Positions 12,117 to 24,259 of a stretch of 64,000 nucleotides of DNA are shown in pieces. Each line of letters starts with the position of its first letter. The stretch's first letter is position 1. This stretch comes from Helicoverpa zea (lineage: Eukaryota; Arthropoda; Insecta; Lepidoptera; Noctuidae): assembly GCF_022581195.2 (NCBI RefSeq), contig NC_061458.1:3658001-3722000 (forward strand). Reading direction: 5' to 3'. The notes beneath the pieces were generated by a model. That model saw nothing but the letters and a program-made list of their open reading frames with translations, was not told the DNA's origin and searched no databases. Position numbers and translations under genes: made by a program.

Positions 12117-12845
12117 TTAACCAACGGGAACTGCAATGAGCACAAGTCTCTTTGCAAAAATGACTGCCAGTTTTACGAACGTGGGTGAGGCAACGCAACA
12201 AATAGCCGCAGCCCATTTAACTGACAAACACAAGCTGTATAAGCATAATGGTACACGTGACCCTTGTAGGTATTGTGTCCAATTTAAAACATTCTGTAAA
12301 GTCAAAATAAAAAGCCTAAGATTGGGTGTCACTGGTGACAGCGAGCTTGCAGCTACGAACAGACGAGAAGGCATGGCAAAGGCGCCTTCAGTTGGTTACA
12401 TGATCTAAGTTTCAGACTCATTACGTGATTCGCAGCAGTAGGAATGTCTGTCTGTATGTTAATTTGTGTAATTGTATGTATCTTAGACTGCATACGTAAG
12501 TGTAAATGCGCAGCGAATGTGCAAGCGCTCACAGCTGACTTTTGTGTCACGGCTGTTAAGGGTGCGTCAATTACTTTAGTCACGCTATGGACCTCCGCTT
12601 TTTTACCAAATACGTCTGTTATAAATAGGTCTGTAGCTTCAATTAGAATTGGTTTATTTTCAATAGTTTTTGTCATTTTCACAGTGAAGTGGGTTGGTTT
12701 ATTGATATCAAGAGGCCTAGTCCCTTTAACATGTAAAAATTATTCTGACTCGGTGCCATATTTGTTTAATTTATTCGTGTTCCATTATGATTATCCATTA
12801 ACCAAAAACAAAGATTATGTTCATTTAAAAATGCAGGTGGCTTAA
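12117..12845. other. Cluster of overlapping open frames on both strands, unrecognised
   Basis: Open frames of 85-133 codons lie on both strands: plus 12136-12408 and 12444-12845, minus 12117-12374 and 12353-12682. The region has more GC and fewer stops than its surroundings. The plus frame at 12444 contains two hydrophobic segments (VCMLICVIVCILDCI and IGLFSIVFVIFTVKWVGLL). None matches a family I know. This could be a decayed mobile element or a lineage-specific exon; strand cannot be decided. Confidence 0.25.
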
Positions 12846-15369
12846 AATTCTATTTGGAAAATGCACTTGATCTAAATACTTCATGAAAAGCTCAGGGGCA
12901 GGTCATGCAAACAGAATTATATAATAATAAACAAAAGTGACGTGTACACTGTACGAAACAGTGATCCTTTATTCAAAGTGTGGCTTAAATTAATGTGTGA
13001 ATAGTGCACAGTGTGGCTAATAGGAGAAAATAGATGTTATGCGTAAGTGGTCTGATGTAATCATTAGTAAGTGCATTTAATTTTGTCACGTAATATTGTG
13101 AACAGAATTGAATCAATAAAGGAATCATTACATTTTTGTTACGTTTGGGTTAAGGGATAGTATAAAAATAAATAGTCATCAAAGGCAAACTTATTCAGAT
13201 ATTAGAAGCTCCTGGACAATTTAAATCCTTAGAATAAGCTTGTAGTAATTAATTAAATCCAAAAGTAGATAGGCCGATCAGAAATGTTCCTACGAATTGC
13301 CAAGGTTAACATCAATGGTAACTATTATAATAATACCAAATAGTATTGCATTTAAAAACCATTAGTACAAAATATATTATTATCACATCACAAGCCCTTT
13401 GTAAATAATAAAGAAAGCATTTAGCGCTTCATTCACAAACAGTGACCCTTACTTGACTCCTATAAGTTGCGTGGGAGTGCCCTACAAATGGCTCTATTAT
13501 TTTATCATTTATTATTTAGTAAACCTTTGTTCGAATAGTTTGTCTTTTGGTGAAAGGGCACCAATTTAAAATAAACTATTGGGGTACAGCTACTTTTATA
13601 ACTTTACTTGTTTATTTTTTGTATGAATTGTATCCAGTAGTCTTTTGCTCTTTAAACTTAAAAAAAAAATATCAAATTAATGATAAGTACTATGCCTTAA
13701 AACGCATATTCGAAGTGCCACAACCCAGATGATAAACTACCATTTGCAAATTAGATTAATGCCTTTTGAATAAGCCCTTAATTTCAGGCCACTATAATTT
13801 CAGATTACGAAATCTAGAACGCCATAAAATTCATACTTATACCTAGCTATATGGCTATATACAACATGTAACTTAATTAACGCACATCCTGAAATTAGTT
13901 TGTTCAGAATCGATTACTGAATCGATTTATATCATTTTTAATATAGGAATTTTTTTATCCCAAAAATAATTAAAACTACGGAAATTATTGTCATATTAAC
14001 CCTGTATAGTCATAACAAATTGAAATATTATTGGCTTTTTCCGTAGTTTCGTTATGTTGTGTCGAGTCGAGCGGCGCGCGGCGCGATATTTGCGTGCGTA
14101 GTAGTATGACCAAAAAGTTCTCCAAGAATTGGTATAACTAATTTAGTAAATAACAATGCATATACATGTTAAATTAAAAATTCAGTGTATGTATTATGAT
14201 TATAACATAATATTCTAATTAGGGTGTTTGAGGGTGTGCGTTAATTACGTTACATGTTGTATATACTACAGTTTCATTTCGAGCAATTTGATTAACTATG
14301 GCTGAATTTAGAACGCTAATATTAGCAATGACGGTACAATTGAGTTTATGGAGTGTGAGGTAACAATGATTGAATGGACAGAGGAATTTTGATGGGGATC
14401 AAATGAGCCTTGAGGAAATGCTTCGTCTGGGGTTTAGTAGATTTCGTCTTCAGAAAAGATGTTGTATTACCTAAATGTAAGATGATGATGAGCTGTAGGA
14501 TACCTAACGAAGCGTGTGGCATTAGACAAGTTCCTATCTCTAGTAAGCAAAGTGACAATAAGATTGAATATTGGGAAAGACCGTAAGACTGATATGAGAG
14601 TAGATTAGATGGAGAGAAATCTGCTTAGACTTATTATACTTACTAAGGTTAACTTTTATACAGGTGCATAAAACGCGGAAACAGATTGTTTTTAATGCAA
14701 GACCAAGAAGTAGGTCGCTATCCTGCTACATTTTGTAACTCCTTAAAAAGAAAATCCCTGCTAACCAAACACATAAAGAAGACGGGATTATTATGGAGAA
14801 TGCGGTTTTATGGTGGAGGAAACAAAATAGGTTTTAGGTTTAGGTTTATCGAAAAAGGAGTTCGGAATTATTGCGTAAACAAGAAACCATGGAGGTTGTA
14901 ACTCAACATTCTTAACTTTGGAACACGTTCATATTCTCTCGTTTCAATTGAAAGACGTCTTGACAAATTCCACAGTTTTATTTCAAAGGTTTTTTAAAAA
15001 TATAAATGCTGTAGGAATATTTTGTTTCATCTTTGAAGGTTAACAAAAACCTTTTAATTTGTCACAAACAACATCCTAATTACTGAAAACTCAATTTTCA
15101 GGGAACGTGTTAATACTAATATTACTAATTTACGCTCTAGTTGGCACGTTAACACATGTTTTACGAAAGATTAATTATAATTTACATGAAGGCGAGAAGT
15201 TACTCGATGTGGAACGTAAACAGTCTAACCATAGTTTAGTTTACAGAAATAACTATGACAGTTGTATAGAAATACGTTTTGTTTACGTCTGTTATCTGAA
15301 AACTATAACTACATATTACACATATGAACGCTACGGTGAATGCCAAGATTATATCGAAGTTGTTCACGT
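12846..15369. other. No gene recognised
   Basis: AT-rich, with a small inverted pair AAACTACGGAAA (about 13971) and TTTCCGTAGTTT (about 14039), and a brief GC-rich patch at 14060-14095. The remaining frames are short. Confidence 0.35.
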
Positions 15370-15475
15370 CATCTGCTTAGCCTTTTTCTCAACTATGTTG
15401 GGCCAGCTTCCAGTCTAAACGGATTCAGCTGAGTACCTACCAGGCGACTGCCTATCTAACCTCCTCAATCCAGTT
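15370..15475 (-). repeat. Second copy of the same lepidopteran repeat, opposite strand
   Basis: Reads TTTTTCTCAACTATGTTGGG, CCAGCTTCCAGTCTAAACGG and CGACTGCCTATCTAACCTCC, the reverse complement of the repeat at 39125-39300. It accounts for the 3' part of an open frame at 15107-15418, which I therefore do not call a gene. Confidence 0.6.
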
Positions 15476-18400
15476 TGATTTAGAATTTAGGCTTAATTAC
15501 TTATATGTAACTATGACTGGAGCGTTTATTTCGGATGTTCTAACCAGTCTTCCAACTGGAATCCGGATCACAAGAAAAACTGATCTAAAAATAAACATTC
15601 CAGGTACAACTAAAAACAGAATACCGTAAGCTTTATGTATCCCGTTTATTTCAGAAACAGTCAATCAAACTTTGACGTCAGACCGCTTTGAACTTCATCA
15701 AAATTCTTTAGCCTTACAATTTCTTCACATCTTGTTCGGAAACACGAAAATATTCATGAATCACGTGGATGGCAATAAATTACTCGCTTTTGGCGTGGTA
15801 TGTAAACAGTATATTTCAATCATCTAAAAGAGCTACATTGGCCTAGATTCCTATGGGAAACTGAGCTAGATCCAAGGTGGAATATCAACAGTTGAATGAA
15901 ATAAATTTTAGAAAGACCGATGCAAATTCTTGGTCTTCCATGAATGTGGTGAATGTTGTTATGCTGTCTTTATATTCATTATGGACGAGCTTTTTGAAAG
16001 ACCACGGTCAACAGCGACTCTCAAAATTGTACCAAGGCATAATACAGCAGCTGAATACTAACTTGATCCTATTAATAACGTAGGTTAAACTCATTTATCA
16101 CCCAGATCATTTTTAAAGGCATGAAATTGTATCATCACTGAATGTGAATGTTAGAAATGATCCCACTTAAAAGGGATCACAAGGATATTACATTTGATGC
16201 TAGCATGTTTTGGCAACAACGCGGCGTGTAAATTAACGAGTTATTAAGATTAATTAAAATTAATTGGTAGTAATAGAACATGAGAATCTACTTTAAACTC
16301 CCTCCCTATTTAATGGTTAAACACGATGATTAACCATATAATACAGCGGAAGAAATTGCGTCAGTTTTATAAGGAAGCAATTTGTAAGCGAAAGATGTTC
16401 CACTTAACACTATGCCAAATTGTTCCTTTAATAATATTAGTTAAGCTATAAGCTCTAGGTCTAGACACGCGTTTGCTTTGTGTCAGAAATCTGACATACT
16501 AATTTCATGCATAAGGTACGCCACCGTCCTCGCTCAGACGAGAATTCATAGCTTTATGAACTAGACTAGGTAGACTTGTGTCTGGAAATACACCCGGTGA
16601 ATATTGCTCTACCTACCTATTCAACAATGCGTATTTGGTATACATACAGAACATACCTACTAATTCTAATGAAACCATGCTCATTTGGATATACGAGATA
16701 GGTTTTCTTCCAAACTCCCTTTTCTGACCAATGAGTTAATAAGTGGATAAAATAATGTTCTCTCATTTGGAAAGCTGCGTGTGATCACTGGCTGCTACTG
16801 TTGACCAATAATCGCTTATGTAGGTCCCCAGATCAAAAGAGATAAATACCTATTACCTATTAATGGATATTCTTAATGATGAATTAGGTACTTAGATGAA
16901 TTATCGCAAAGAGGGCCAAAAAGTTGTAGCTAAGCTATTGTAATAAAATCACTGCTCCTAATCCTTCTTAAGATCTTAATTCCTCTCCGATTTTCAACAT
17001 TTCCTACTGCAATCGCATTTTCAATCCTTTAAATCTCTGTACCTAATACGATCCCATTATAGAAGTTAAACTCGCTGCTAACCTCCTTTCCCGGGATTAA
17101 ATGGTGAATTTTTAATATTAGTTTAGTGTTGTGCGAAAGTAATCTGGGTTGTGATTGCAAACTCGTTCATTAGGACAAATGTTGACCGCATACGGATTTG
17201 TTTTCACGCTTAACCACTTTGTGTAAGTAACGTTGGTTTGTTTTTCCCATTTGCGACAGTTTTAATTATTCGAATTGAATTTGAAAGGAAATATTTCCAT
17301 TGATTTTAAATGTTATTGGAACTAGGTACTAACTAGATTTAGATTATAAAGGAATGGTTGAAGGCTCTAATATCTCTCATTTGAGCGCTAGTTAATAATT
17401 TGACTACAAAAGCTGTTGTAAGTAGACTTAACATAAAATGTTAAGAAAATGTAAACCAAAAAAGTCCGTTCTTTATTTCAATCTGCTCTCCTGTGCCTTT
17501 CACAAAATTCATTTAATCACGAACGAACATTTACAAAAACGAACCATTTCTAGTTTATCGGAGACCGTAGTCCAACTATTTATTGAGTGACACCCCTACG
17601 TCGAGGGGTTGATAACCCCCGCCATTTCACGTTGTCGTAGCAAGCCCGTAGGCCTTGTAGCAGCTGCTACGAGGTCCCACAGCCTACGACTACAATAAGA
17701 GAAAAAAATGTCCTACACTCTATTTTCCATTAAATAGGTAGAGCGTAGAGCGCCTAATTCCTATCTACACTTACACTATTTTTTAAATCAGCACATAAAT
17801 ACAAAATAAAAATAATGTCTGTGGTTCTACCTAATTAGAATCCAATAAGAGTTCGTTATAAAAGTAATTAAAAACGTTTACGACACTGCATCTTTAGCCT
17901 ATAGGTACCAATTTACTGTTGTCTTGTTTCCTATATTTTAATCTAGTTTACTATTGTTTTAGGTATAAGTATTTACTAAAAGGAACTAAACTTATTAGTT
18001 AGCTATTATAAAATAATAACTTACCGTAAATGATCCCAAAAGTCACTGCTTAAATATCTAATTGTTGATTTATAATTAACTATTGAAATATTCCTTATAT
18101 CGTTATCGTATCGTTTAACGCTTCGATGGAGCAAAACGTCAACACTTCACTATCACGCGGATATTCACTCCGCGTACAATTTTGCGGATATTTCGTTCAC
18201 TGTCCAAGTTTCGATCGGCACTATTGAAGGAGCTTCATTGATAACTCGCGTCTTACTGAAAACACACGGAGCTTCGAATTACGGAGCTCGGAGAAGCCGG
18301 CTGCACCAATCTGTTGTCTTCCAACACATAAACAAACTGCCAAACGGAATGAAGCTAGCCGCGGGCGAATCTGTACTATTACACACTACACACGCCCGAG

Positions 18401-18990
18401 TAAGTCGCGCCCCACACGGAAACCTCGATACACAAAACATACAGAAACTAAAATGAATAAAGGTTTATTTGATTGTTTTAAGAAAGTTCACATGATTGTA
18501 TAGTATTGAGGAAACAACGAAAACAACGTTGAGTAGGAGCGAGATTAGCGCTAGTGTGACGTAGTAGCGAGCTTCCGCGTCTGCGTGATGGGGTCGCGTC
18601 CTTCAGAAGGGCCAATCTCGACACTATGTCCTTACAACAGAGTTCATTTGGAGAGGCATTGTTGCTGTGTATTGCAGCTTATTAACACAGCGCAGTCTAT
18701 TTCGAACTCTATCTTCCTAACTTTAAAGTTAATAATTGTGTGGATATTGAGTGGATACTGCAGGCAGACGTATCACGTGCGTGCAGGGGGGCCAGATGAT
18801 CGCAGTTTGGTGAACTCACCCACGACCCCTCAGTACGGTTTGAGATTAATGTAACTGTTTGGAAAAAAGTTGAACGCGGCTACATTCGAAGACAATGAAT
18901 CCACATATTGCATGGCGGAATTCATAAATCAAATCCTTTTTTCGTTTAATTAAATTGGTGCCGAATTTAGATTTTATGATGAAACGTGTT
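15476..18990. other. No gene recognised; possible CpG-rich promoter at 18.1-18.6 kb
   Basis: Mostly AT-rich. From about 18110 to 18620 GC and CpG rise, with many CGC and GCG words (for example around 18290-18420 and 18560-18600) and no repeat structure. This is how moth promoters and 5' UTR exons often look, but no coding exon or splice chain could be attached. A GTAGCAGCTGCTAC palindrome lies near 17658. Confidence 0.3.
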
Positions 18991-19169
18991 TAAGGGTCAA
19001 TTCCCACTGAAAGAGCAGCGGCCGGCAGCGGCCGTAAGAGCACGGAAAATGTAAGAGCGCGGCGCGGTGCGGCGCCGCGCGGCCCGCCGCGCTCGCGCTC
19101 AATCCCTTGCAATTACGGCCGCTGCCGGCCGCTGCCGGCCGCTGCTCTTTCAGTGGGAATTGACCCTTA
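18991..19169. mobile_element. 179-bp GC-rich palindromic MITE
   Basis: Ends are inverted repeats of about 47 bp starting TAAGGGTCAATTCCCACTGA and running through AGAGCAGCGGCCGGC. The right arm carries an extra ten-base copy of the CCGGCAGCGG unit. The loop is GC-rich with many GCGC words. Border triplets TAA and TTA would fit a 3-bp TWA target site, but this is not certain. Confidence 0.8.
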
Positions 19170-19296
19170 TTGAATGATAAGATAATAGATAAATGGGAAG
19201 ATTGAAAGGCCACCCCTATTTACACATTCGTCAAATACCCAAGCCTGTGATACAGATGTGTCTTAGGTCCTTAAGCCCCTACTTTTTATATCTCCG

Positions 19297-19740
19297 CAAT
19301 GAGGGTTTTCTAAAACGGCGTCCACCAGGTGGCAGCACCGAGTCGTCAGGTCCAGGTAACTGTCAAAGTGCTTATCTTTACTATGAATAGTGAACGATTT
19401 TAGTGTTTTTTTTTTATTTTATAATTAAAGCACTGCATTATTGTTTTACTATTGAGGTTGAGTAAATAAAAAAAACTAAATCATATTGTGTTAACAAATT
19501 GTTCAACAAGCTTTTCCTTAGTACCAGTGACTTTTGCACCCTCTCTCTTATCTCAATTTTTAGTTCGGAAACCTTATTCTGACCGTAGTCCATAATAAAA
19601 TCAATAACACTTCCAATATAACAGAATTTCAATAAACAATAAGTTCGGACCCTACAATTCCATACTATTTGACAGCTGTTTGGACCTGACGCATACGAAG
19701 CGCCGCCTGGCGGCAGAAAAAGTATCGAAAACCCTCATTG
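19297..19740. mobile_element. 444-bp inverted-repeat element
   Basis: Ends CAATGAGGGTTTTC (19297-19310) and GAAAACCCTCATTG (19727-19740) pair exactly. Imperfect pairing continues about 70 bp inward through GTCAGGTCC and CTGTCAAA. The middle is AT-rich. I know the pattern GAGGGTTTTC plus CACCAGGTGGCAGCAC from other moth genomes as a repeat. Target duplication not clear. Confidence 0.7.
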
Positions 19741-20711
19741 AACGATTCGCAGGCGCCGCTCCCGAAACGAGAAATTGTTCACAACCGACTGAAATCATTG
19801 TACACCACCATTTTCTAAATGACTATGCTACGACTCCAGTCTAGGTCTAGGTATTGATTTCATTAAGTTTGTTTCCACAACGCAGTGATGAAAATCAGAC
19901 AAAAATATAAACTTTAATCATTATTTAATTTAATGACACAGAAAACATCAAATAGACAATAATTGTACACAAAATTGACACTTTATAAGGTATGTATATA
20001 AATCGCGATTTGGTCAAGGGTAAATCTCATTATTTTTAATAATAATTATACATTATAAAATATTATTTAATAATAATAAATATTTAAGCCGATCACAATA
20101 ATTACGAAAATTTCGTTTTTAATTTTTGCGCTTTTAATAGCGAATTTTATAAGATATTACTAGAATTTACAATACTTTATGATAAACTTAATGATTATGG
20201 CAAGACTTTTAATTAATTAATATTGGTATAATTTAGTAAGTTATAAAACCCCGTAAATAAAACAGCGCACGTAAATAAAACGTTTATAATTTTAAATTGA
20301 CAAAAATGAATATGAGAACTATTTAAACCCAGGCTCCACCAAAGCGTAACGGTGCGGATAAGTTTTTAAACAACCAATAGAATTTCGTTGTCTAAACACT
20401 GCGCCTCCGCCAAATAAGTATCCTTGAGCGAAGATATCCTATCAATCGTATAAAAAGTAGTTCGCTTCGCTAAGCTTTAGTGGAAGCTGGGCCTTTAATT
20501 GTGTGCGTTTCATACGGGCATGTTTTACGTTATAATACTTATTTTTTATGAGGATAATTCTGGTATGATTATTAACGACAAACGGACTCTTCCTCATTAA
20601 TACTAGGGGGGACAGAAGCGTCATTGGGTCGCTACTTTAAGATATCGTGACTTCGTCAAATAGGTTCCTACGTAAAATACTTCGTTATCAAGTCTATTTT
20701 AAAAATACGAT
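19741..20711. other. AT-rich flank with a MITE-like fragment, no gene
   Basis: Contains a GC-richer segment at about 20330-20415 (CAGGCTCCACCAAAGCG, GCGCCTCCGCCA) that looks like one end of a MITE without its partner. Nothing coding is seen. Confidence 0.35.
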
Positions 20712-20968
20712 AGGTGTGTTTGGACTAACACTAGAATCTTTTGCTAATTTATAGCTTTTGGTAATTTTATTATAGTATTCCGGTTCATAAAGCTGAGATT
20801 CCACTGTAATTCGCTCAAATATTTATTCTGGACAACAGAAACAATTTGCCTGCGACGATTACATTTCTAAAATGCAAATGAAACTGCAACCTTTGCGCGG
20901 ACAATTTTGGTGGAATCTTGATACATTCACATTGCCACTATTATTACAGGGTTAGTCCAAACACACCT
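20712..20968. mobile_element. 257-bp MITE with 18-bp perfect inverted ends
   Basis: AGGTGTGTTTGGACTAAC (20712-20729) and its exact reverse complement (20951-20968). A second inner pair, GATTCCACTG near 20800 and GGTGGAATC near 20912, also faces inward. It lies just beyond the Rab27 3' end. Confidence 0.75.
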
Positions 20969-21984
20969 TTACAAAAATGTCCACTTACATTATCAATATG
21001 ATTAAAAATGTAAACTTGTATAACAATTCAATTCATTCAGATTACACATTACAACTAGGGTACCTCAATAAAATCCTGAATATCAAATATCATAAGATTT
21101 TTACAAAACATTTGTATATCAACTCAGTGGGCTTAGGGTACATTGTATAAGTATTTGTGCTACTAAAATATCACACTTGTGCAAAACATTCAATAACGAA
21201 AAACAAGCAAATTAGTAACTAAATAATTATTCTAGTGAATATAATAAGTATACGCTATGACAACATTAGGTAAGTACCAGGTATGATATTTACTGTTTGG
21301 TTTCTTCACATTTTCACCAGATTTGACGAATTACAAATTAATTTTGAGTTTACAAAGTGTTGCAATGTGTATGATCTCCATTAAGCAACAAACAACGGAA
21401 TTGAATTTTTGAAAGTTATTTTTCATAACAGGAAAATTCTATGAAGACTTTTGCTTAAAGAAACCATTGTGTACCATAAATCTGACTAGGATAGGTTAGG
21501 TACCCTGCACTTATCGTAAGGAACAAATTAGAACCTCTTGCACTATTGACATGGAGTGAACTTTCTAAAGGTATTCAAGTTTCTCAATAATATTTCAAAC
21601 ATGGAACAACATTACGTGTTGAACAATTAAATATCTCATAAAAATACTACAAAGTTAGCAGATCAGATCATTAACACTAAAAACAGTAAAGATATAACAA
21701 TAAATGCACATGACTAGGTAGGATATCATTTTAAACTTAAACCTATGATTCAGTTGTAATGGCTTATGGAATGTAAAACAAATACTTAGCCAGGAACTAG
21801 AAAACAAAAATCAGTCTCATTAACCATAGACCCTTTAGGAATAAATAATTTTTGGTTCCAAGTTACAATATAAAACCTTTGCGAAGAATAAAAAATATTT
21901 TTCATAAATTGTATAGAATAGCAATACTTTTTTCAAGGTAAGTAGAGTGTATAAGACAGTATCAAATCACAGATTATAAAACGT
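20969..21984 (-). other. Probable 3' UTR and downstream flank of Rab27
   Basis: About 1 kb of AT-rich sequence directly downstream of the Rab27 stop codon, ending at the MITE at 20712-20968. I see no coding potential. Part of it should be the Rab27 3' UTR, but no single polyadenylation site can be fixed by eye. Confidence 0.4.
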
Positions 21985-23272
21985 TTAGCATGAACAAAAC
22001 TTCTTGTCTTTGCTTGCTTGTAGTTTTTGGAGAGATTGGCGCCGTCTGCCTGATGCACAGAGCATTGCATACTCTACTGATGACTCCATTCTATAACAAA
22101 ACAGGGGTCTTACTAAGAAAATTATAATCTTGTGAGGTGCCTAATCCACACTATTTTGGGATTTACTTTTACCCAACTTGGTAAATCTGGAGAAGATAAA
22201 GAACAATAAAATTGAAGGGTATCATTGATAGTTTGGGGCACTTAAAGTTCTACCAGCTTCTACTCTCTCAATCTCATATTTTTTTTAATACAGATGTGCC
22301 TATGTTTGTGTCTCTTTCACAATTTGATTGAAAATACCATAAGTACATAAATGAGTTCTTACCTATTCATAATGCGGTCAAGTAAAATCTCGATGGCTCT
22401 GTCAATATTCTGACCCGATTTGGCACTTGTCTCTAAATATGGCAGGTTGTAGTTCTTGGCAAACTCCCTTGCTCGGTTCTGGTTAACCAACCTCTTTTCT
22501 TGTAGATCACATTTGTGACCGCACAGAACTATGTCTGGATCTTCCGAGAGGCTGTGTGTCTGAAATCAGAACAAAATACATTGTTATTAATTTTATTTTG
22601 ATAGGATAAATAATAGGTATTTTCAATTAAATCAAAGCTTTAACAAATTAGTAGGAAAATTAATAGGTACCTTTAACTGTTCAATCCAATTTCTAACTTC
22701 AAGAAAAGAGGCTTCATTGGTGAGATCAAACAGCAAAAGAAAACCCATGGCATCGCGATAAAACGCTGTGGTCAGGCTGCGAAATCTGTAAAGCACATTT
22801 TTTTTATCCATAAATCTATTAAGTTTAAATTAGGAATACAATTTTCTTAAGATGAATAAATCTATTATTTACCTTTCTTGTCCTGCTGTATCCCAAAGTT
22901 GTAAGTGAATTCGATGCTGTCTCCCATTTTGCTGGTAAATCTGAAACATGGAAAATTCAAATTCAACCATTGCAATATCCAATCTAATTAAATTAATATT
23001 AATTTCAAGGACTTAATTAAATAACAATACGAACCCTCTTCGCTTTAATTAATTTTATCTGTATCAATTCGAGATAAAGTGGGCACTTAAATAGGCGATA
23101 AAATATGAAAGGACAATTATGAACTTACCACACTTTTCTCCCTGAAGTCAATGCCCACTGTGGAAATGAACTGTGTATGGAAAACGCCGTCAGTATACTT
23201 GTAGAGGAAGCTTGTTTTACCGACCCCAGAGTCCCCAACACAAAGAAGTTTAATAAGATAATCGTAGTCCAT
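21985..23272 (-). CDS. Rab27: Rab27-like small GTPase, five coding exons, complete
   Basis: Five exons on the minus strand join in phase: 23129-23272, 22873-22940, 22671-22785, 22363-22559, 21985-22090, giving 209 aa. All introns are GT-AG. Seen: P-loop GDSGVGKTS (residues 13-21), switch I TVGIDF (38-43), WDTAGQE (64-70), RFRSLTTAFYRDAMGFLLLF as in Rab27, G5 ETSAK (152-156), and a C-terminal CSC (207-209) that would receive two geranylgeranyl groups. The RFRSLTTAF and FREK signatures separate Rab27 from Rab3 and Rab8. Rab27 proteins recruit effectors such as synaptotagmin-like proteins and myosin adaptors to secretory and lysosome-related vesicles. The start is the ATG before DYDYLIKLL; an in-frame upstream ATG at 23368 would add 32 residues not typical of Rabs. 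Odd point: the G4 motif reads HKCD where NKxD is expected. The gene is head to head with the MIEN1-like gene. The family call is strong. Confidence 0.95.
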
Positions 23273-24259
23273 ATTGTTAATGGGAGTGCAACTTTTAAAT
23301 TCCAGAAATTGTGCATTAGTATACAACCTCCCATGCGTGATTGCTTGGACTTGTTGAGTGATTTGCACAAACTTTTTTTTATCTTAATACAATCATTTGT
23401 ATACTTTTACCTGTACACACAATACACAAAGTAAATTAGAATGAAAAAACATTAACAATCGATCGATTACTGAAATGTCAGTTTGACTATGACAATTGAC
23501 ATAATTGGCATTTGACTGATAACAACGGGGCTGCCAGGCTGCTGCTTCTGATATTCTCTCTAATGCTCCTGCTCCACCTGCGTTAGCGTTAACGTTAATG
23601 TCAATGGCCAACTGCACGTTACTTATTGCATTAAAAATGCGTGTTGGCTACACTTAGGTTACAATGCCGCAAGAGTTAATCCCTCATGAAGTAACGCGTT
23701 AACAAACACACATTAAAGAGGTTAAACTTAGGCACACAAAATAATTCTAAAAACTAAAGCTTTCTCATTTGACCATTCCATTATCGTGCTCGTAAAATGC
23801 AGTTACCGCTTAAACAAAGTATCTACACTCGTCCTTGCATGCGTGCAATGAGATGGCATTAATGTAGCCAACATCACTTAGCGCTCTAAGCTACGCACTA
23901 AAACCCTTTGATGTGTCCAAAAAACCGACACCCGAGTTATCGCTTAGCGTTTAATGCTATTAATAATGCCATTTGTATAAAATGCCATTAAAACGTTGGC
24001 CACATCTGCGTAACGCCATTTATTTTGTAGATTTCAAAACCCCTACTTTCTTTTTTTAACCAAAATTAATGTTCATCTTGCTTGACCATTGCTTGGAATC
24101 TTGGATTATTTGTTGGCAACATTTACAAATCCATCAAATCAATCAGCTGTTCTAAGTTTACCAACAAGTGGATTCATTTCAAGATCTAATTATCTTCAAA
24201 TCAAAATTTCATTCAAATTCTTGTTTAACATGAGAAAGAGTCACTAATCAAACTTTACT
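23273..24259. promoter_or_regulatory. Shared 5' region between Rab27 and the MIEN1-like gene
   Basis: The start codons of Rab27 (minus) and the MIEN1-like gene (plus) are 987 bp apart and point away from each other. The interval must hold both promoters and 5' UTRs. No TATA box is obvious. An imperfect inverted repeat built on GTTGGCTACA (23644-23653) and TGTAGCCAAC (about 23871-23880) lies in the middle and may be a small MITE. A related GTTGGCCACA occurs near 23995. Confidence 0.5.

Noticed and set aside
15107..15418. 103-codon frame with hydrophobic start
   Set aside because: Its 3' part is the reverse complement of a known moth repeat, and no motif is present in the rest.
23273..23368. 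Upstream ATG extending Rab27 by 32 residues
   Set aside because: Rab27 proteins start just before the DYDYLIK strand; the extension is not Rab-like and is probably 5' UTR.
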